This document shows positions 1-10,362 of a stretch of 64,000 nt of DNA, piece after piece (the stretch's first letter is position 1; the number at the start of each line of letters is the position of its first letter). A program made the translations under genes and the position numbers. Source of the DNA: Bacteroidota bacterium (lineage in GTDB: Bacteria > Bacteroidota > Bacteroidia > Bacteroidales > WCHB1-69). The notes beneath the pieces are model-generated. The model searched no databases and had not been told where the DNA came from. It worked only from the letters and a program-made list of their open reading frames with translations. The stretch covers positions 1 through 64,000 of the forward strand of contig JAKPTX010000274.1 in the NCBI GenBank assembly GCA_029570835.1. Direction: 5' to 3'.

Positions 1-1697
1 ACAATGAAGTTCAATCCAAAATTACTGATGTCATAATAGTGGGATAAATATTGCGATGCCAGATTGTTAACTTGCGCAAAACAGGCAAATTGAGGTGTAA
101 TCAGATATTCAAAGGCAGCATCAAAATTAAGCACGGGTTTCATTTGTTTCACTACATAATTGTTGTTCTCCAATGGGAAAAATCCCCATTTACCAAACTG
201 TAAGATGAAGTTCAAGTCAAAGATATAACGATCTCCGTGATAATATTTTCCACCAAAAGCACCCTCCCAGGTGGGTTTATACCACGCATGGTCAGCATTG
301 GAGAGTTTGTAATATTTCCAAAAATTGAGGTCAAAGTTAAGGAATAAGTGATCAACCACTTGCCAGGTGAGATTTCCGGAAACGTTGAGAATGTTGGCAT
401 TAGTGTATATTACATCAAATTGATTTTTCAGATAACAAAGCGTATCTACCATAAAAAGCGGCATATCCTTGGTGTAAGAGTAACGCGCAGCAAAGTGGTA
501 GTTCAATTTTTTAACCAAATTACCCTTTAACCCTCCATACACACTGATCTGTGTTCTGGAAAAACGCAAAGAATCAAGTCCCGGTTTAATGTATGGATTT
601 TCATAAATCAGATCTTGTAATGAGTTCCAGTGCGTGTTCCCGTCAAGCCCCCCATATAAACTCATAATCCCTTTAATTAATCCTAGTTGCACTTCTGCAA
701 CAGGATAGATCGGTATCATCGCCTTACTGTAAAGTGTTGAGTTAATGATAGGAATACCCACTCCTAAAGTAAGCATGTACTCATTCACCTCAAAACTCAT
801 GGTGGGTTTGAATAAAAATTTGAAAGTGTTGCGTGTTAAGTTCAGATCATTTGGTGCATTACCCCATCTGTTTTGATAGTAATCAAAGTCAATATCTATT
901 CTGTAGTTTTGGGTTCCCGATACCTTTAAAAAGCGGTCATCATAACCGATAAAACCTTGCAATCCCCAATGATGCTCCCAATCTTTTGGATAAGTAGCCA
1001 GCATATCATATACAAAGCGAACATCATACTTAACTACCTTAACATCAGCGGTTTGGTTTGATCTGACACCGGTAACCGCCCGGAGATGATGGAAGTTGTT
1101 TTTTAAGGAATCGCGATAAGCTTTAAGGTAATAATGGTCATCATAACCATATAAACGATTGAACGCAAAACGGTGAGCTACCTCATGGTTGTAGTTGAGG
1201 TGATTATAAAAGGTTGCATTTCTTAGAAAATGATGAAAGAAAACTCCGACTTTAGTATCACTGACAGGTGCGTAAGCAAAGTTTTCCATACCTCTAATGA
1301 CATTAGGACCCCATAAGGAGAAATGATTCACATTAAGTCCGTAAGAAAATTTAGAGTTGTCAAAATTATGGATATTCAACTGTGCCAGAGGGGTTATCGG
1401 ATAACCAAATCCGACGCGTAAGAAGTTACGGTACAATCGTTTCATGACATCAGCCGGCAATTTTGCAGGTGCTACCGTTGAGGGTTTAAACGAGAGATCA
1501 ATACGTTGTGGCATGATGTAGTAATCAAACCTAACCTGATCCTTAACCGTATCAATAATCTCTGCACTTTTATTGATTTTTTCAAAGTTTTGCAGTGTCA
1601 ATGAGTAATCAACATTAAATTTAGCTGTATCGATAGGTTGTGCTTGTACTAAAACATACAGCGTAAAAGTGATTAATATGGAAATATATTTTTTCAT
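1..1697 (-). CDS. Outer-membrane beta-barrel (TonB-receptor-like barrel) protein, 3' end truncated by window edge
   Basis: Open frame from ATG at 1697 (MKKYISILITFTLYVLVQAQPIDTAKFNVDYSLT...) through position 1 with no stop. Signal peptide and alternating aromatic barrel strands. Not in the ORF track because the stop lies outside the window. Confidence 0.8.
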   Translation of the reverse strand, partial: MKKYISILITFTLYVLVQAQPIDTAKFNVDYSLTLQNFEKINKSAEIIDTVKDQVRFDYYIMPQRIDLSFKPSTVAPAKLPADVMKRLYRNFLRVGFGYPITPLAQLNIHNFDNSKFSYGLNVNHFSLWGPNVIRGMENFAYAPVSDTKVGVFFHHFLRNATFYNHLNYNHEVAHRFAFNRLYGYDDHYYLKAYRDSLKNNFHHLRAVTGVRSNQTADVKVVKYDVRFVYDMLATYPKDWEHHWGLQGFIGYDDRFLKVSGTQNYRIDIDFDYYQNRWGNAPNDLNLTRNTFKFLFKPTMSFEVNEYMLTLGVGIPIINSTLYSKAMIPIYPVAEVQLGLIKGIMSLYGGLDGNTHWNSLQDLIYENPYIKPGLDSLRFSRTQISVYGGLKGNLVKKLNYHFAARYSYTKDMPLFMVDTLCYLKNQFDVIYTNANILNVSGNLTWQVVDHLFLNFDLNFWKYYKLSNADHAWYKPTWEGAFGGKYYHGDRYIFDLNFILQFGKWGFFPLENNNYVVKQMKPVLNFDAAFEYLITPQFACFAQVNNLASQYLSHYYDISNFGLNFI

Positions 1698-1722
1698 TTT
1701 CTTCTGTTTTTACTGTTTGTTA

Positions 1723-4700
1723 TTACTGAGCGTTTTCTAATGCGGTTACTTCACTGATCTTCTGTAAGGCGATCTCTTTCAATTCCCCTTCAAAATTATC
1801 CACAATACTCTGATAGGTGTGTCTCGCCTGGAAATAATTTTCTTTCTCTTTATACCAATCTCCATACAAGATGAAGGTTTTTCCTAACCAATAAGCGGAG
1901 GTGTAGGAGCCACTAATAATTTTCTTAATTAAACGTTCAGCTTCATCATAATCTTTTTCATTAAAAGTGATCTCAGCATGTTTGTATGCAGCTTCTGCAC
2001 AAATCTCATTGTTGCAACTGGTTGCCAGAGTGGAAAAATAACGCTTAGCACTAATGGTTTCGTTCAAAAGATAGGCACTTCTTCCGGCGTAAATTAAGGC
2101 ATCATTTTTTAAATCCTGGTCATTTTGATTGGAATTAATAATCGACTCAGCACTTTCCAAAGACTGACGATACCGCTCTAATTCAAAAGCGCAACGCATC
2201 ACCCCATTATGAGCGTAAATGGTGTTGTTTTGGCTCGACGAAAGTTCAATCAATTTGGTGAAATACTCCAACGCACGACCATATTCGTTTTTGTTGAATA
2301 GGATGATAGAAAGCTTCTTAACGGCAACCTCGTTGTTATTGGTGTTGTATTTGGTTACCAACGCTTCATAAGAGATAAGAGCTTTGTCGTAATTCTTATT
2401 GCCATATTCACATTCCCCTTTATTAAAGAGTGCTGTGGCTGCAAATAATCCGTTGGGGAACTGTCTCAAATAATCTTCATATCCTTTTATGGCTCCATCA
2501 CAGTCGCCACGTGTAAATTTGCTGTCGGCAGCTTTAAAGGCAACAGAGTCCTGTTTGGATTCGGAATAGTTTACGTTTTTAGTACGGATATAATCAAAAA
2601 ACTCTGCAGTATTCCCTTGTTCAGTGTAGATACTCTCTAAGTTGGAGATCGCATCAATAGCTTCCTGAGATCCTTTGTAGTTGTCAATCACATATTTAAA
2701 GTTCTTAATTGCATTTTCTCTGTCCTGAATGTTCAAATAAGCTAGAGCCATTTTATTATAAGCTTGTTTGGTATAAACACTCCTTGGATTTTTACTGATA
2801 AAGGATTGATACGATGCAATCGCACTGCTATACTGTCTTTGCAGGTGATAGGTTGAAGCTAACTCAAATTCCGCATCTACAGCATAAGATGAGGAAGGAT
2901 AAGTTCGAATGAGACGCTCTAAAATTTCAATCTTTTTGTCAAAAGATCTTTGATATCCATAAGATTTAGCTTGTTGGAACAGAACATAATCTCTGTTGGC
3001 AACACCTGTTCTTTCATTTTTTTGATATGCAGCAATGGCTTGAGAGAAATTTCTTTGCATGTAATAGGAGTCCCCAATTCTGATTTGTGCATCATTCACT
3101 AAGAACTGATTTTCACCGTCATACAGATCCAAAAAGCGATTAAAAGCAGTGATGGCATCCGGAAATTGATTCTGTTTGATATGTGTATAGCCTAAAGTAT
3201 AAAATGAGGTAGCGTAATGCTGATCCTTTTTCGCATTCTCATGACGTTGATATAAGCGTAAAGTTTGAGCAGCAGCTCCATATTTTCCGAGACGATACTC
3301 AATCTCTCCCTTCCAATAGAGTGCCGAAGCATGTGTAACGGGATCTAAAGGATATTGAATTGACTTATCGATCATTCCCAATGCTCTGGAATAATCATTA
3401 TTATTCACCAATTCTAAAGCTCTGAAATAAGTACAACGTTGGTATCCTCTCAATAAATCCGGATTTTTATTCGGTATCTTTTCAAGAGAGGTGATCGCAC
3501 CCTGATAGTTTTTAGTTGACAAGTAAATCCGCGACAAATAGCCGCTGGCTTCCTCACTTCGGGTAGAGTATGGATATTGTGTGATATACTCCTCTAAAGC
3601 GCCAATGGCGGTGTTAAAAGGCTGATTTGAAGTCTCATACTGTAATTTGGCATAGTTGTAAAGCGCATCTTCAGTAATCTCCGGATCAATTTTCATCTTG
3701 TAAGCCTCGTGAAACATTTGTGAAGCCAATGAAAGTTGCGAATTTTTCATATAGCAATCTCCCAATACGTACAAACTGGTTTGTGACATAATGGAAGGCG
3801 TTTTGGTCGTTTGAGAAAGATACTCAATAGCTCTTTTATAGTTTTCAACGTTGTAATAGGTGTATCCTGCTGCAAAACAATCACTGGAATCCAAAGTGCC
3901 TCTATTGCGCTCTAAATAGAAATTAAAGTAGGGTTCCGCATTTTTATATTGACCTAAGTTGTAGTAAGACAGTGCGATAGCTCTGGCAATATCGGTTTTA
4001 CTTTTTTCATTAGAATTTTCAAATAAGGGGGGAGCAATCTCTACCAGTTCGGTATACTTTTGCTGTAGAAACAAAATTTGAACAACATAGTAAGGAATAA
4101 GGGCTCTGTACTCATAGGAATCTTTTAACTCTAAAAAACCTTCCAAGGCTGCTTCATACTGCTGCTCTTCGTATGCGATATGCGCTAAATAATAGGTAGC
4201 TCGCTCCTGGTACGGACCACTGGCACGTCTGGCGCGATACATAAAGGTTTTCGCATCATCATACTGATTGGTTGCAAAATAGGAATACCCTTTTTTAAAG
4301 TAAAACTCTCCCATCTCATCCGGACGAACATGACGCTCATCAATCATGTCAAAGGTCTCTATTACTTTTTTGTACTGCTTTTTGTAAAAGTAAAATTTTC
4401 CCAAATAATAGTACGCTTCCGGAACTAAAGAGTGCACCGGATAGATACGAATAAAATCACTCAGGTAAAAAATGGCATCCTCATTATAGAGTTGTGCCGC
4501 ACAAACGCCGATGTAAAAGTAGGAGTTCGATTTGATATCCTGCTGTTTATTGGGCGTATTTTCGTACACATATTTGAAATATTGCTGTGCGGAGCCATAT
4601 TTTTCCTTCTGAAATAGCTCCATCGCTGTATTGAACTCAAACTCAGGCGATTCAAAGCGAATCGGCTTCTGTGCCGCAAGAGGAGTGATTAATAAAAAAT

Positions 4701-4740
4701 AAAATGTTAATAAAAGAAGAATACTTTTAAAAAATCTCAT
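1723..4740 (-). CDS. Large TPR-repeat protein (YbgF/tol-pal-like), secreted or periplasmic
   Basis: Track ORF 1723..4902. Better start at 4740 (MRFFKSILLLLTFYFLLITPLAAQ signal peptide). More than 15 TPR-like units with YxxG/A spacing. Confidence 0.85.
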   Translation of the reverse strand: MRFFKSILLLLTFYFLLITPLAAQKPIRFESPEFEFNTAMELFQKEKYGSAQQYFKYVYENTPNKQQDIKSNSYFYIGVCAAQLYNEDAIFYLSDFIRIYPVHSLVPEAYYYLGKFYFYKKQYKKVIETFDMIDERHVRPDEMGEFYFKKGYSYFATNQYDDAKTFMYRARRASGPYQERATYYLAHIAYEEQQYEAALEGFLELKDSYEYRALIPYYVVQILFLQQKYTELVEIAPPLFENSNEKSKTDIARAIALSYYNLGQYKNAEPYFNFYLERNRGTLDSSDCFAAGYTYYNVENYKRAIEYLSQTTKTPSIMSQTSLYVLGDCYMKNSQLSLASQMFHEAYKMKIDPEITEDALYNYAKLQYETSNQPFNTAIGALEEYITQYPYSTRSEEASGYLSRIYLSTKNYQGAITSLEKIPNKNPDLLRGYQRCTYFRALELVNNNDYSRALGMIDKSIQYPLDPVTHASALYWKGEIEYRLGKYGAAAQTLRLYQRHENAKKDQHYATSFYTLGYTHIKQNQFPDAITAFNRFLDLYDGENQFLVNDAQIRIGDSYYMQRNFSQAIAAYQKNERTGVANRDYVLFQQAKSYGYQRSFDKKIEILERLIRTYPSSSYAVDAEFELASTYHLQRQYSSAIASYQSFISKNPRSVYTKQAYNKMALAYLNIQDRENAIKNFKYVIDNYKGSQEAIDAISNLESIYTEQGNTAEFFDYIRTKNVNYSESKQDSVAFKAADSKFTRGDCDGAIKGYEDYLRQFPNGLFAATALFNKGECEYGNKNYDKALISYEALVTKYNTNNNEVAVKKLSIILFNKNEYGRALEYFTKLIELSSSQNNTIYAHNGVMRCAFELERYRQSLESAESIINSNQNDQDLKNDALIYAGRSAYLLNETISAKRYFSTLATSCNNEICAEAAYKHAEITFNEKDYDEAERLIKKIISGSYTSAYWLGKTFILYGDWYKEKENYFQARHTYQSIVDNFEGELKEIALQKISEVTALENAQ

Positions 4741-4848
4741 GTTATCTGCTTTTTTATCCTTACTATGGTATTTAACGAACAAAGATATAGTTTTGGTATC
4801 TAATATCATAGCCCCAACCCCATTATTTGTCAACAGCCCAATTTTAAT

Positions 4849-5220
4849 AAAATATGAAATATGAAATGTGAAATTCGAAATCCTTCTACCTTCTATCTTC
4901 ATAAATTTTCGCCTTTTGCCTTCAAATAATTTCTAATTTACTTCTTACTTCTTATTTCTTCCTTCTTATTTGTAAATTACAGCAATATCATATTTCTGAT
5001 TTCTTACTTCTTATTTGGTATTTAAAATAAAAGGGGGGCAGCATAGAACTCCCTTTTCAGCCATTCCATTTCCCCACTCTGGAATTTTAGACCTTTTAGG
5101 ATCTGCAAGATCAATTACGAACAATTTTTCACTCGGGATGCGACTTCAAGTTTTGTCCCATGTAGTAAGTTACACGAGTAGTAGTCGCGTCCCGAGTAGC
5201 CCAATTTTCAATTTTCAATT
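4849..5220. repeat. Intergenic repeat module A (short-word repeats, G6 element, hairpin)
   Basis: Words such as TTCTTACTTCTTATTT, CCTTCTACCTTCTATCTTC, AAAAGGGGGGCAG...CCCCACTCTGGAATTTTAGACCTTTTAG, CAATTTTCAATTTTCAATT; 15-bp stem at 5131-5145/5183-5197. Confidence 0.7.
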
Positions 5221-5970
5221 AAATTTAGTGCAGAGCTCATACAGCAAAATTCCCGTCGCCACCGAAGCATTCAACGATTCCGCACCCGCTGTACCGCTTC
5301 CGGTTGGGATATGAACTTTATACTCAATCAGTTGCTCTACTTTTTTAGAGATTCCTTCGCTCTCATTGCCAACAATTACAAGACTGTTTTTCGCAAAATT
5401 TACCTCCCGAAGCGGTTTGCCTTCCAAAAACATTCCGTATGTGGCTCTACCAGCTTGACTTTGAATCAACTCCACTATATTTCCATACACGATTTTGACT
5501 CTACAAAAAGAACCCATAGTAGCCTGAATCACTTTGGGATTGCTGAACTCAACACAATCTTGAGAACAGAAGATCTGCCGGATACCAAACCAGTCGGCAC
5601 TGCGGATTATCGTTCCCAAATTACCCGGATCGCGAATCGCATCTAAAACGAGAATCGGCTGTTGCGAATCAAATTGAGCAGCATTGTACAGAGGAATCTT
5701 GACCACAGAAAGCACTTCTGGGGGAGTAGAAAGCGCACTGATCTGTCCCATCTCACGTTGAGAAATAATCTCACAATCGATATTGATAGGCAATTTCCCA
5801 TCCATCTTATCGATCCAATCCTGTGTTACATAGGTACTTACAATCTCCAAAGAGGAGTTCCACACCTCCAGGCACGATTTCGTTCCCTCTACCAACATCT
5901 CTTGGGTGAGTTCGCGCTGCTTTTTCTGATGTAACGCCCTAATCTTTTTGATTCTCTCTTTGCTAATCAT
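5215..5970 (-). CDS. TrmH/SpoU-family RNA 2'-O-methyltransferase
   Basis: SpoU motifs: LVLDAIRDPGNLGTIIRSADWFG, LVIVGNESEGIS, IPTGSGTAGAESLNASVATGILLYE. Confidence 0.9.
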   Translation of the reverse strand: MISKERIKKIRALHQKKQRELTQEMLVEGTKSCLEVWNSSLEIVSTYVTQDWIDKMDGKLPINIDCEIISQREMGQISALSTPPEVLSVVKIPLYNAAQFDSQQPILVLDAIRDPGNLGTIIRSADWFGIRQIFCSQDCVEFSNPKVIQATMGSFCRVKIVYGNIVELIQSQAGRATYGMFLEGKPLREVNFAKNSLVIVGNESEGISKKVEQLIEYKVHIPTGSGTAGAESLNASVATGILLYELCTKFN

Positions 5971-7330
5971 TTTGCAATATTATCATTTTAAATTGATCCC
6001 CGCGATCTTCAAAGTTTTTAAATAATCCGTAACTGGCTGCAGCTGGGGAAAGTAGACAAATTTTACCGGTAGAGGTCTCTTTTTTGCAAAACCGAACTAC
6101 ATCCGACAAATTGTTGGATATCAGGAACTTCTCAATATCCGATGCACTTTCTCCCCACTCTTGATAGATCCTTCTGCCGGCATCTCCCATCAATGCGATA
6201 TTTTTTACCGGGTGCCGGTTAAGATACTGATAGAGAGGCGTATAGTCGATGGAGCGATCCATCCCCCCCAATATTAATGTTTCCACAAAATTCAAAGTCT
6301 CTAAAGCAGAAATAGTCGCCTCGGGAATGGTGGAGATTGAGTCGTTATAATAGCTAACTCCCTCTAATGTAGCAACAAACTCGATTCTGTGAGGTAATCC
6401 TTTAAAACTGTATGCCGCTTCTATACTCTTTTCCAAAGAAATGCCCAAACGACTCGCAGCAAGGGAAGCCGCCAGCAGATTATATAAATTGTGCTTTCCT
6501 GCTAATCCGGGTAAGGATTTAAGCGGCTGATTCTCAACAATATTGTTCTCATTTCTAATGCTGATTGTTTCTCCCTCAATCCAGCCGAACAGTTGCTCAG
6601 AACTCTTTTCTCCGTATGGAAGTAGGGTAGAAATATGTTGAGAATGAGCTAATCGCTCTTTAAGCTGCTGATTATCATAATGATAGATCAAGAAATCTCC
6701 TTCTCTCTGCTTTAATGCCATATTCAATTTAGCTGAGTGATAAGCAGTTAAGTCCTGAAAGTGATCCAAATGCTCTTGATATAAATTCAAAATAATCCCG
6801 ATATGAGGCGCTTTACTCAGGTACTGTAGTTGGTGTGCGGACAATTCTGCCACAATAATGGTATCCTTTTTTATTTTTGGAATTATATCAAAAAGGGGGG
6901 TGCCAATATTCCCTCCCAGCAAACTCTTTTGCTGATTATGAACTAAAATGTGGTGGAGCAAGGAACTGGTACTGCTTTTCCCTTTTGTCCCTGTAATGCC
7001 CACTGTTTGCGCTCCCCAAAACCGTAGAAATAGGTCGGTTTGCGAGCTGATTTTCTCAGTCGGAACCTGATCTGCCCACTTTTTTGTGGAAACACCAGGC
7101 GATTTAATGATCAGATCAAACTGATTCAAAAAGTTCGCATCTACTTCGCCAATATAGGATTCTACAAACTGATCCTCAACCTCAAATGCTTGCTGATCCG
7201 ATATGGTTAATCTCTTATCAGGCAGATGGTTGCGAATAAACTGATAGGTGGATTTTCCCTCTTTCCCAAATCCTAAAATCAGTATCTCTAAGGATTCCAA
7301 TAGGTTGATTAATGCAGTAACTTGATCCAT
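5963..7330 (-). CDS. murD: Mur ligase, MurD family; looks like MurD2 (UDP-MurNAc-L-Ala--L-Glu ligase) rather than canonical MurD
   Basis: Mur ligase P-loop GITGTKGKSSTSSLLHHIL, NLYQEHLDHF, GxxGTP. ILGFGKEGKSTYQFIR at the N-terminus and YNDSISTIPEATISAL in place of the canonical NDSKATN; GGMDRSIDYTPLY. Confidence 0.85.
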   Translation of the reverse strand: MDQVTALINLLESLEILILGFGKEGKSTYQFIRNHLPDKRLTISDQQAFEVEDQFVESYIGEVDANFLNQFDLIIKSPGVSTKKWADQVPTEKISSQTDLFLRFWGAQTVGITGTKGKSSTSSLLHHILVHNQQKSLLGGNIGTPLFDIIPKIKKDTIIVAELSAHQLQYLSKAPHIGIILNLYQEHLDHFQDLTAYHSAKLNMALKQREGDFLIYHYDNQQLKERLAHSQHISTLLPYGEKSSEQLFGWIEGETISIRNENNIVENQPLKSLPGLAGKHNLYNLLAASLAASRLGISLEKSIEAAYSFKGLPHRIEFVATLEGVSYYNDSISTIPEATISALETLNFVETLILGGMDRSIDYTPLYQYLNRHPVKNIALMGDAGRRIYQEWGESASDIEKFLISNNLSDVVRFCKKETSTGKICLLSPAAASYGLFKNFEDRGDQFKMIILQND

Positions 7331-7362
7331 CCGATAATGCTAGAAATAATCGACAAAGATAA

Positions 7363-7393
7363 TAAAAAAAAAGACAGCGAATGAATCGCTGCC
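7363..7393 (-). terminator. Rho-independent terminator of the fabH-fabF-fabZ-like minus-strand genes
   Basis: Minus strand reads GGCAGCGA-TTCAT-TCGCTGTC followed by a run of T; 8-bp stem with one G-U. Confidence 0.75.
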
Positions 7394-7446
7394 TTTAATG
7401 GAAAAGAATATGATGACCTCATGAGGAGGAAATCCGAAAATATTGT

Positions 7447-7902
7447 TTATAGTGTGCTACTATCAATTAAAGCAAATGAGAGTTTACCTGAAGCACAAAG
7501 CTCCCCGTCAACTTTAGCGGATGCATCCACAAAAAAGAGAGGACCGCGTCGACTGGTAATTGTTGCAGAAACTTCAACGGTATCATTAGGACGAACTTGT
7601 TTTTTAAAACGAACTCCATCAATTCCTGTGAAGAAAGGAGTTTTTCCTTTTAATGCTTCCAACATCAGGATTGAACTTGATTGTCCCATAATTTCACAAA
7701 GAATAACGCCGGGAACAACCGGGTATCCGGGAAAATGACCATTTACAAAATACTCATCACCCGTGATGTGAAGTTTGCCGGTACAATGTTGTTTGCCATT
7801 TTCATCCTCAAATAAAACCATTTCGTCAACTAAAAGCATGGGTTCTCTGTGGGGAAGGTGTTCTTTGATTTGTTCACGGTTTAAAGTTAATACAGTTTTC
7901 AT
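7447..7902 (-). CDS. fabZ: 3-hydroxyacyl-ACP dehydratase, FabZ-like hotdog protein
   Basis: LPHREPMLLVDEM and NGHFPGYPVVPGVILCEIMGQSSS. Confidence 0.8.
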   Translation of the reverse strand: MKTVLTLNREQIKEHLPHREPMLLVDEMVLFEDENGKQHCTGKLHITGDEYFVNGHFPGYPVVPGVILCEIMGQSSSILMLEALKGKTPFFTGIDGVRFKKQVRPNDTVEVSATITSRRGPLFFVDASAKVDGELCASGKLSFALIDSSTL

Positions 7903-7953
7903 ATAATTTTAAGTTTATAATTAATTTAACAATCCACAAAGGTACAAAAAAAA

Positions 7954-9180
7954 TTAGATTTTTCTGAATGCTAATGTTCCATTATGGCCACCAAATCCTA
8001 AAGAGTTGGAAAGTGCTAAAGTAATATTGGCTTTTCTTGCAGTATGAGGTACATAATCCAAATCACATTCGGGATCCGGATCATTGAGGTTAATAGTGGG
8101 GGATATTATACCATCTTTGAGAGCCAGTACAGAAGCAATAGTTTCGAAACCTCCTGCAGCTCCCAACCCGTGGCCGGTCATTGATTTGCTGGAGCTGATT
8201 AAGATTTGACGTGCTCTTTCTTCGCCAAATGCTGTTTTGATTGCTGCAGTCTCAATTTTATCATTCAATGGCGTACCTGTACCATGTGCATTGATGTAGA
8301 TTAAGTCCTGATCTGTTAAATTAGCTTCTTCAGCAGCTAAACTCATCGCTCTTGCTGCTGATTCTCCACCAGGCATAGGTGCTGTTACGTGGAAAGCATC
8401 ACAAGTGTTACCATATCCACACATCTCTCCATAAATCTTGGCACCTCTCGCTTTGGCGTGCTCATACTCCTCTAATATAACGATTCCGGCACCTTCAGCA
8501 AGTACAAACCCTTGTCTTCTCTTATCAAAAGGAAGAGATGCAGCGTGGGGGTCTGTGGATTTGGATAGTGCTTTCATATTGGCAAATCCACTGATAGCGA
8601 GTGGATGTATCGATGATTCTGATCCCCCCGCAATGATAGCATCAGCATAACCATGCTTAATAGCACGATATGCCTCTCCAATGGAGTGTGTGGCTGTAGC
8701 ACATGCTGTAACAATAGGCAATGTAGGACCTTGAGCATTATGCATTATCGCAACGTTACCGGCTGCAATATTGGAAATTACCATAGGAATAAACAGTGGA
8801 GAAACCCATCTTGGACCATCTTGATACATCTTATTGGATTGATTTACAAAAGTTTCCATTCCTCCAATTCCGGAACCAATATAAACCCCCAAACGTTCAG
8901 GATTAATAGTCAGTTGACTGTCTTCCATAGCTTGTTTGGATGCGATCATAGCATATAAAGTGAAACGGTCCGACCTTCTGATAGTAGAGGGATCAAGACC
9001 ATGTGCTGCAGGATCAAAATCTTTCAATTCACCGGCAACCTTAACTTCAAGATTGCTGGTATCAAACGTTTTGATAAGATCGATACCGGAAACTCCATTT
9101 TTTAGATTATTCCAGAACGTTTCAACGTCATTTCCAATAGGGGAGAGTACTCCCAAACCTGTAATTACAACTCTTTTCAT
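7954..9180 (-). CDS. fabF: Beta-ketoacyl-ACP synthase II
   Basis: VTGLGVLSPIG, TACATATHSIGEA active site, INAHGTGTPLND, SSSKSMTGHGLGAAGG. Confidence 0.93.
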   Translation of the reverse strand: MKRVVITGLGVLSPIGNDVETFWNNLKNGVSGIDLIKTFDTSNLEVKVAGELKDFDPAAHGLDPSTIRRSDRFTLYAMIASKQAMEDSQLTINPERLGVYIGSGIGGMETFVNQSNKMYQDGPRWVSPLFIPMVISNIAAGNVAIMHNAQGPTLPIVTACATATHSIGEAYRAIKHGYADAIIAGGSESSIHPLAISGFANMKALSKSTDPHAASLPFDKRRQGFVLAEGAGIVILEEYEHAKARGAKIYGEMCGYGNTCDAFHVTAPMPGGESAARAMSLAAEEANLTDQDLIYINAHGTGTPLNDKIETAAIKTAFGEERARQILISSSKSMTGHGLGAAGGFETIASVLALKDGIISPTINLNDPDPECDLDYVPHTARKANITLALSNSLGFGGHNGTLAFRKI

Positions 9181-9261
9181 ATTTATTTATAAAATATTTG
9201 TTAATTGCTTTTCTTTTTTATATTTATATAATAGTTAACGTTATATCTTTCTTTTTATTTT

Positions 9262-10215
9262 TTACCATCTGATTAGTGCTGCTCCGGTACAAAATCCCCC
9301 GCCAAAAGCACTCAACATCAACAGATCATTCTCTTTGATTCTTCCTTCACGATTGATTTCATCAAGTAAAATGGGAATGGAAGCAGAAGAAGTATTTCCA
9401 TATTTGTGGATGTTTCTTGGGAATTTTTCAATGGGTTCTTCCAAAAAGTCACGAATAGTCTCTAAAATTCTGGTATTCGCTTGATGTAATAAGTACAATG
9501 AAACATCATGCGGAGTATATGTAGTTTTCTCAAATACCTTCTTAATATCAGCAATGGATGAGGAAACAGCCAACTTATAAACCTCTTTTCCATTCATAAT
9601 TAATGGGTGGGAAGGTTGTGGAATTTCATTAAATGGATTGGGTTCCATCGCTCTTTCGTAAAAAAGCGGTTCTGTGGCACATGTTGTGTTAAGATGAATG
9701 GCAATTAAATTTTCAGGTGCCTCATTGGTAACAACAACAGCTCCGGCACCATCTCCAAATAAAATACTGGCATCTCTGGCTCTCCAATCCACAAATTTGG
9801 AGGGCTCTTCAGCTGCAATAATTAATATTTTTTGGTATCTTCCGGTTCTAAAGTAGGCATCAACCATGTCAATAGCGTACACAAAACCGGTGCAGGCAAC
9901 ATTGATGTCAATACAAGGACAAGTTGCTCCCAGTTGGCCTTGTACAATAGAACTGAGAGAAGGGGTAACAAAGTTATTAGCTACATTGGAAACAATGATA
10001 AAATCCAAATCTTTTGGACCTATTTGAGCGTTTTCTAGAGCATTTTTTCCCGCTTCTACAGCTAAGTCTAAAATTGTTTCATTTGATAAAATCCTTCGCT
10101 CCTTAATTCCGGTTCGAGTCGTGATCCACTCATCACTAGTGTCCAAAAATTGGGAAAGTGTGTTGTTGGTGACGACTAATGATGGCAATGCACGCCCGGT
10201 TCCTCTAATTTTCAT
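9262..10215 (-). CDS. fabH: Beta-ketoacyl-ACP synthase III (FabH-type)
   Basis: SDEWITTRTGIKERRI, DINVACTGFVYAI, LHQANTRIL, HKYGNTSSASIPI, AFGGGFCTGAALIRW. Confidence 0.93.
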   Translation of the reverse strand: MKIRGTGRALPSLVVTNNTLSQFLDTSDEWITTRTGIKERRILSNETILDLAVEAGKNALENAQIGPKDLDFIIVSNVANNFVTPSLSSIVQGQLGATCPCIDINVACTGFVYAIDMVDAYFRTGRYQKILIIAAEEPSKFVDWRARDASILFGDGAGAVVVTNEAPENLIAIHLNTTCATEPLFYERAMEPNPFNEIPQPSHPLIMNGKEVYKLAVSSSIADIKKVFEKTTYTPHDVSLYLLHQANTRILETIRDFLEEPIEKFPRNIHKYGNTSSASIPILLDEINREGRIKENDLLMLSAFGGGFCTGAALIRW

Positions 10216-10362
10216 ACTCTATATTAAGTTGAATTGATAACTTGGTTAATTGACGCAATTCAATCTCCTTTTAATCTCAAATTGCAACTGCAAAAAAACT
10301 ACAAATATTAATAAATCTTAAAATAGTTGATATTTAAGATGCTTAAATTATATGAATTGGGT

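Noticed and set aside
5015-5314. Track ORF of 99 aa (+)
   Set aside because: Covers repeat module A and the antisense 3' end of the TrmH-family gene; no independent support.
5311-5934. Track ORFs of 111 and 90 aa (+)
   Set aside because: Antisense to the TrmH-family gene; translations carry no domain features.
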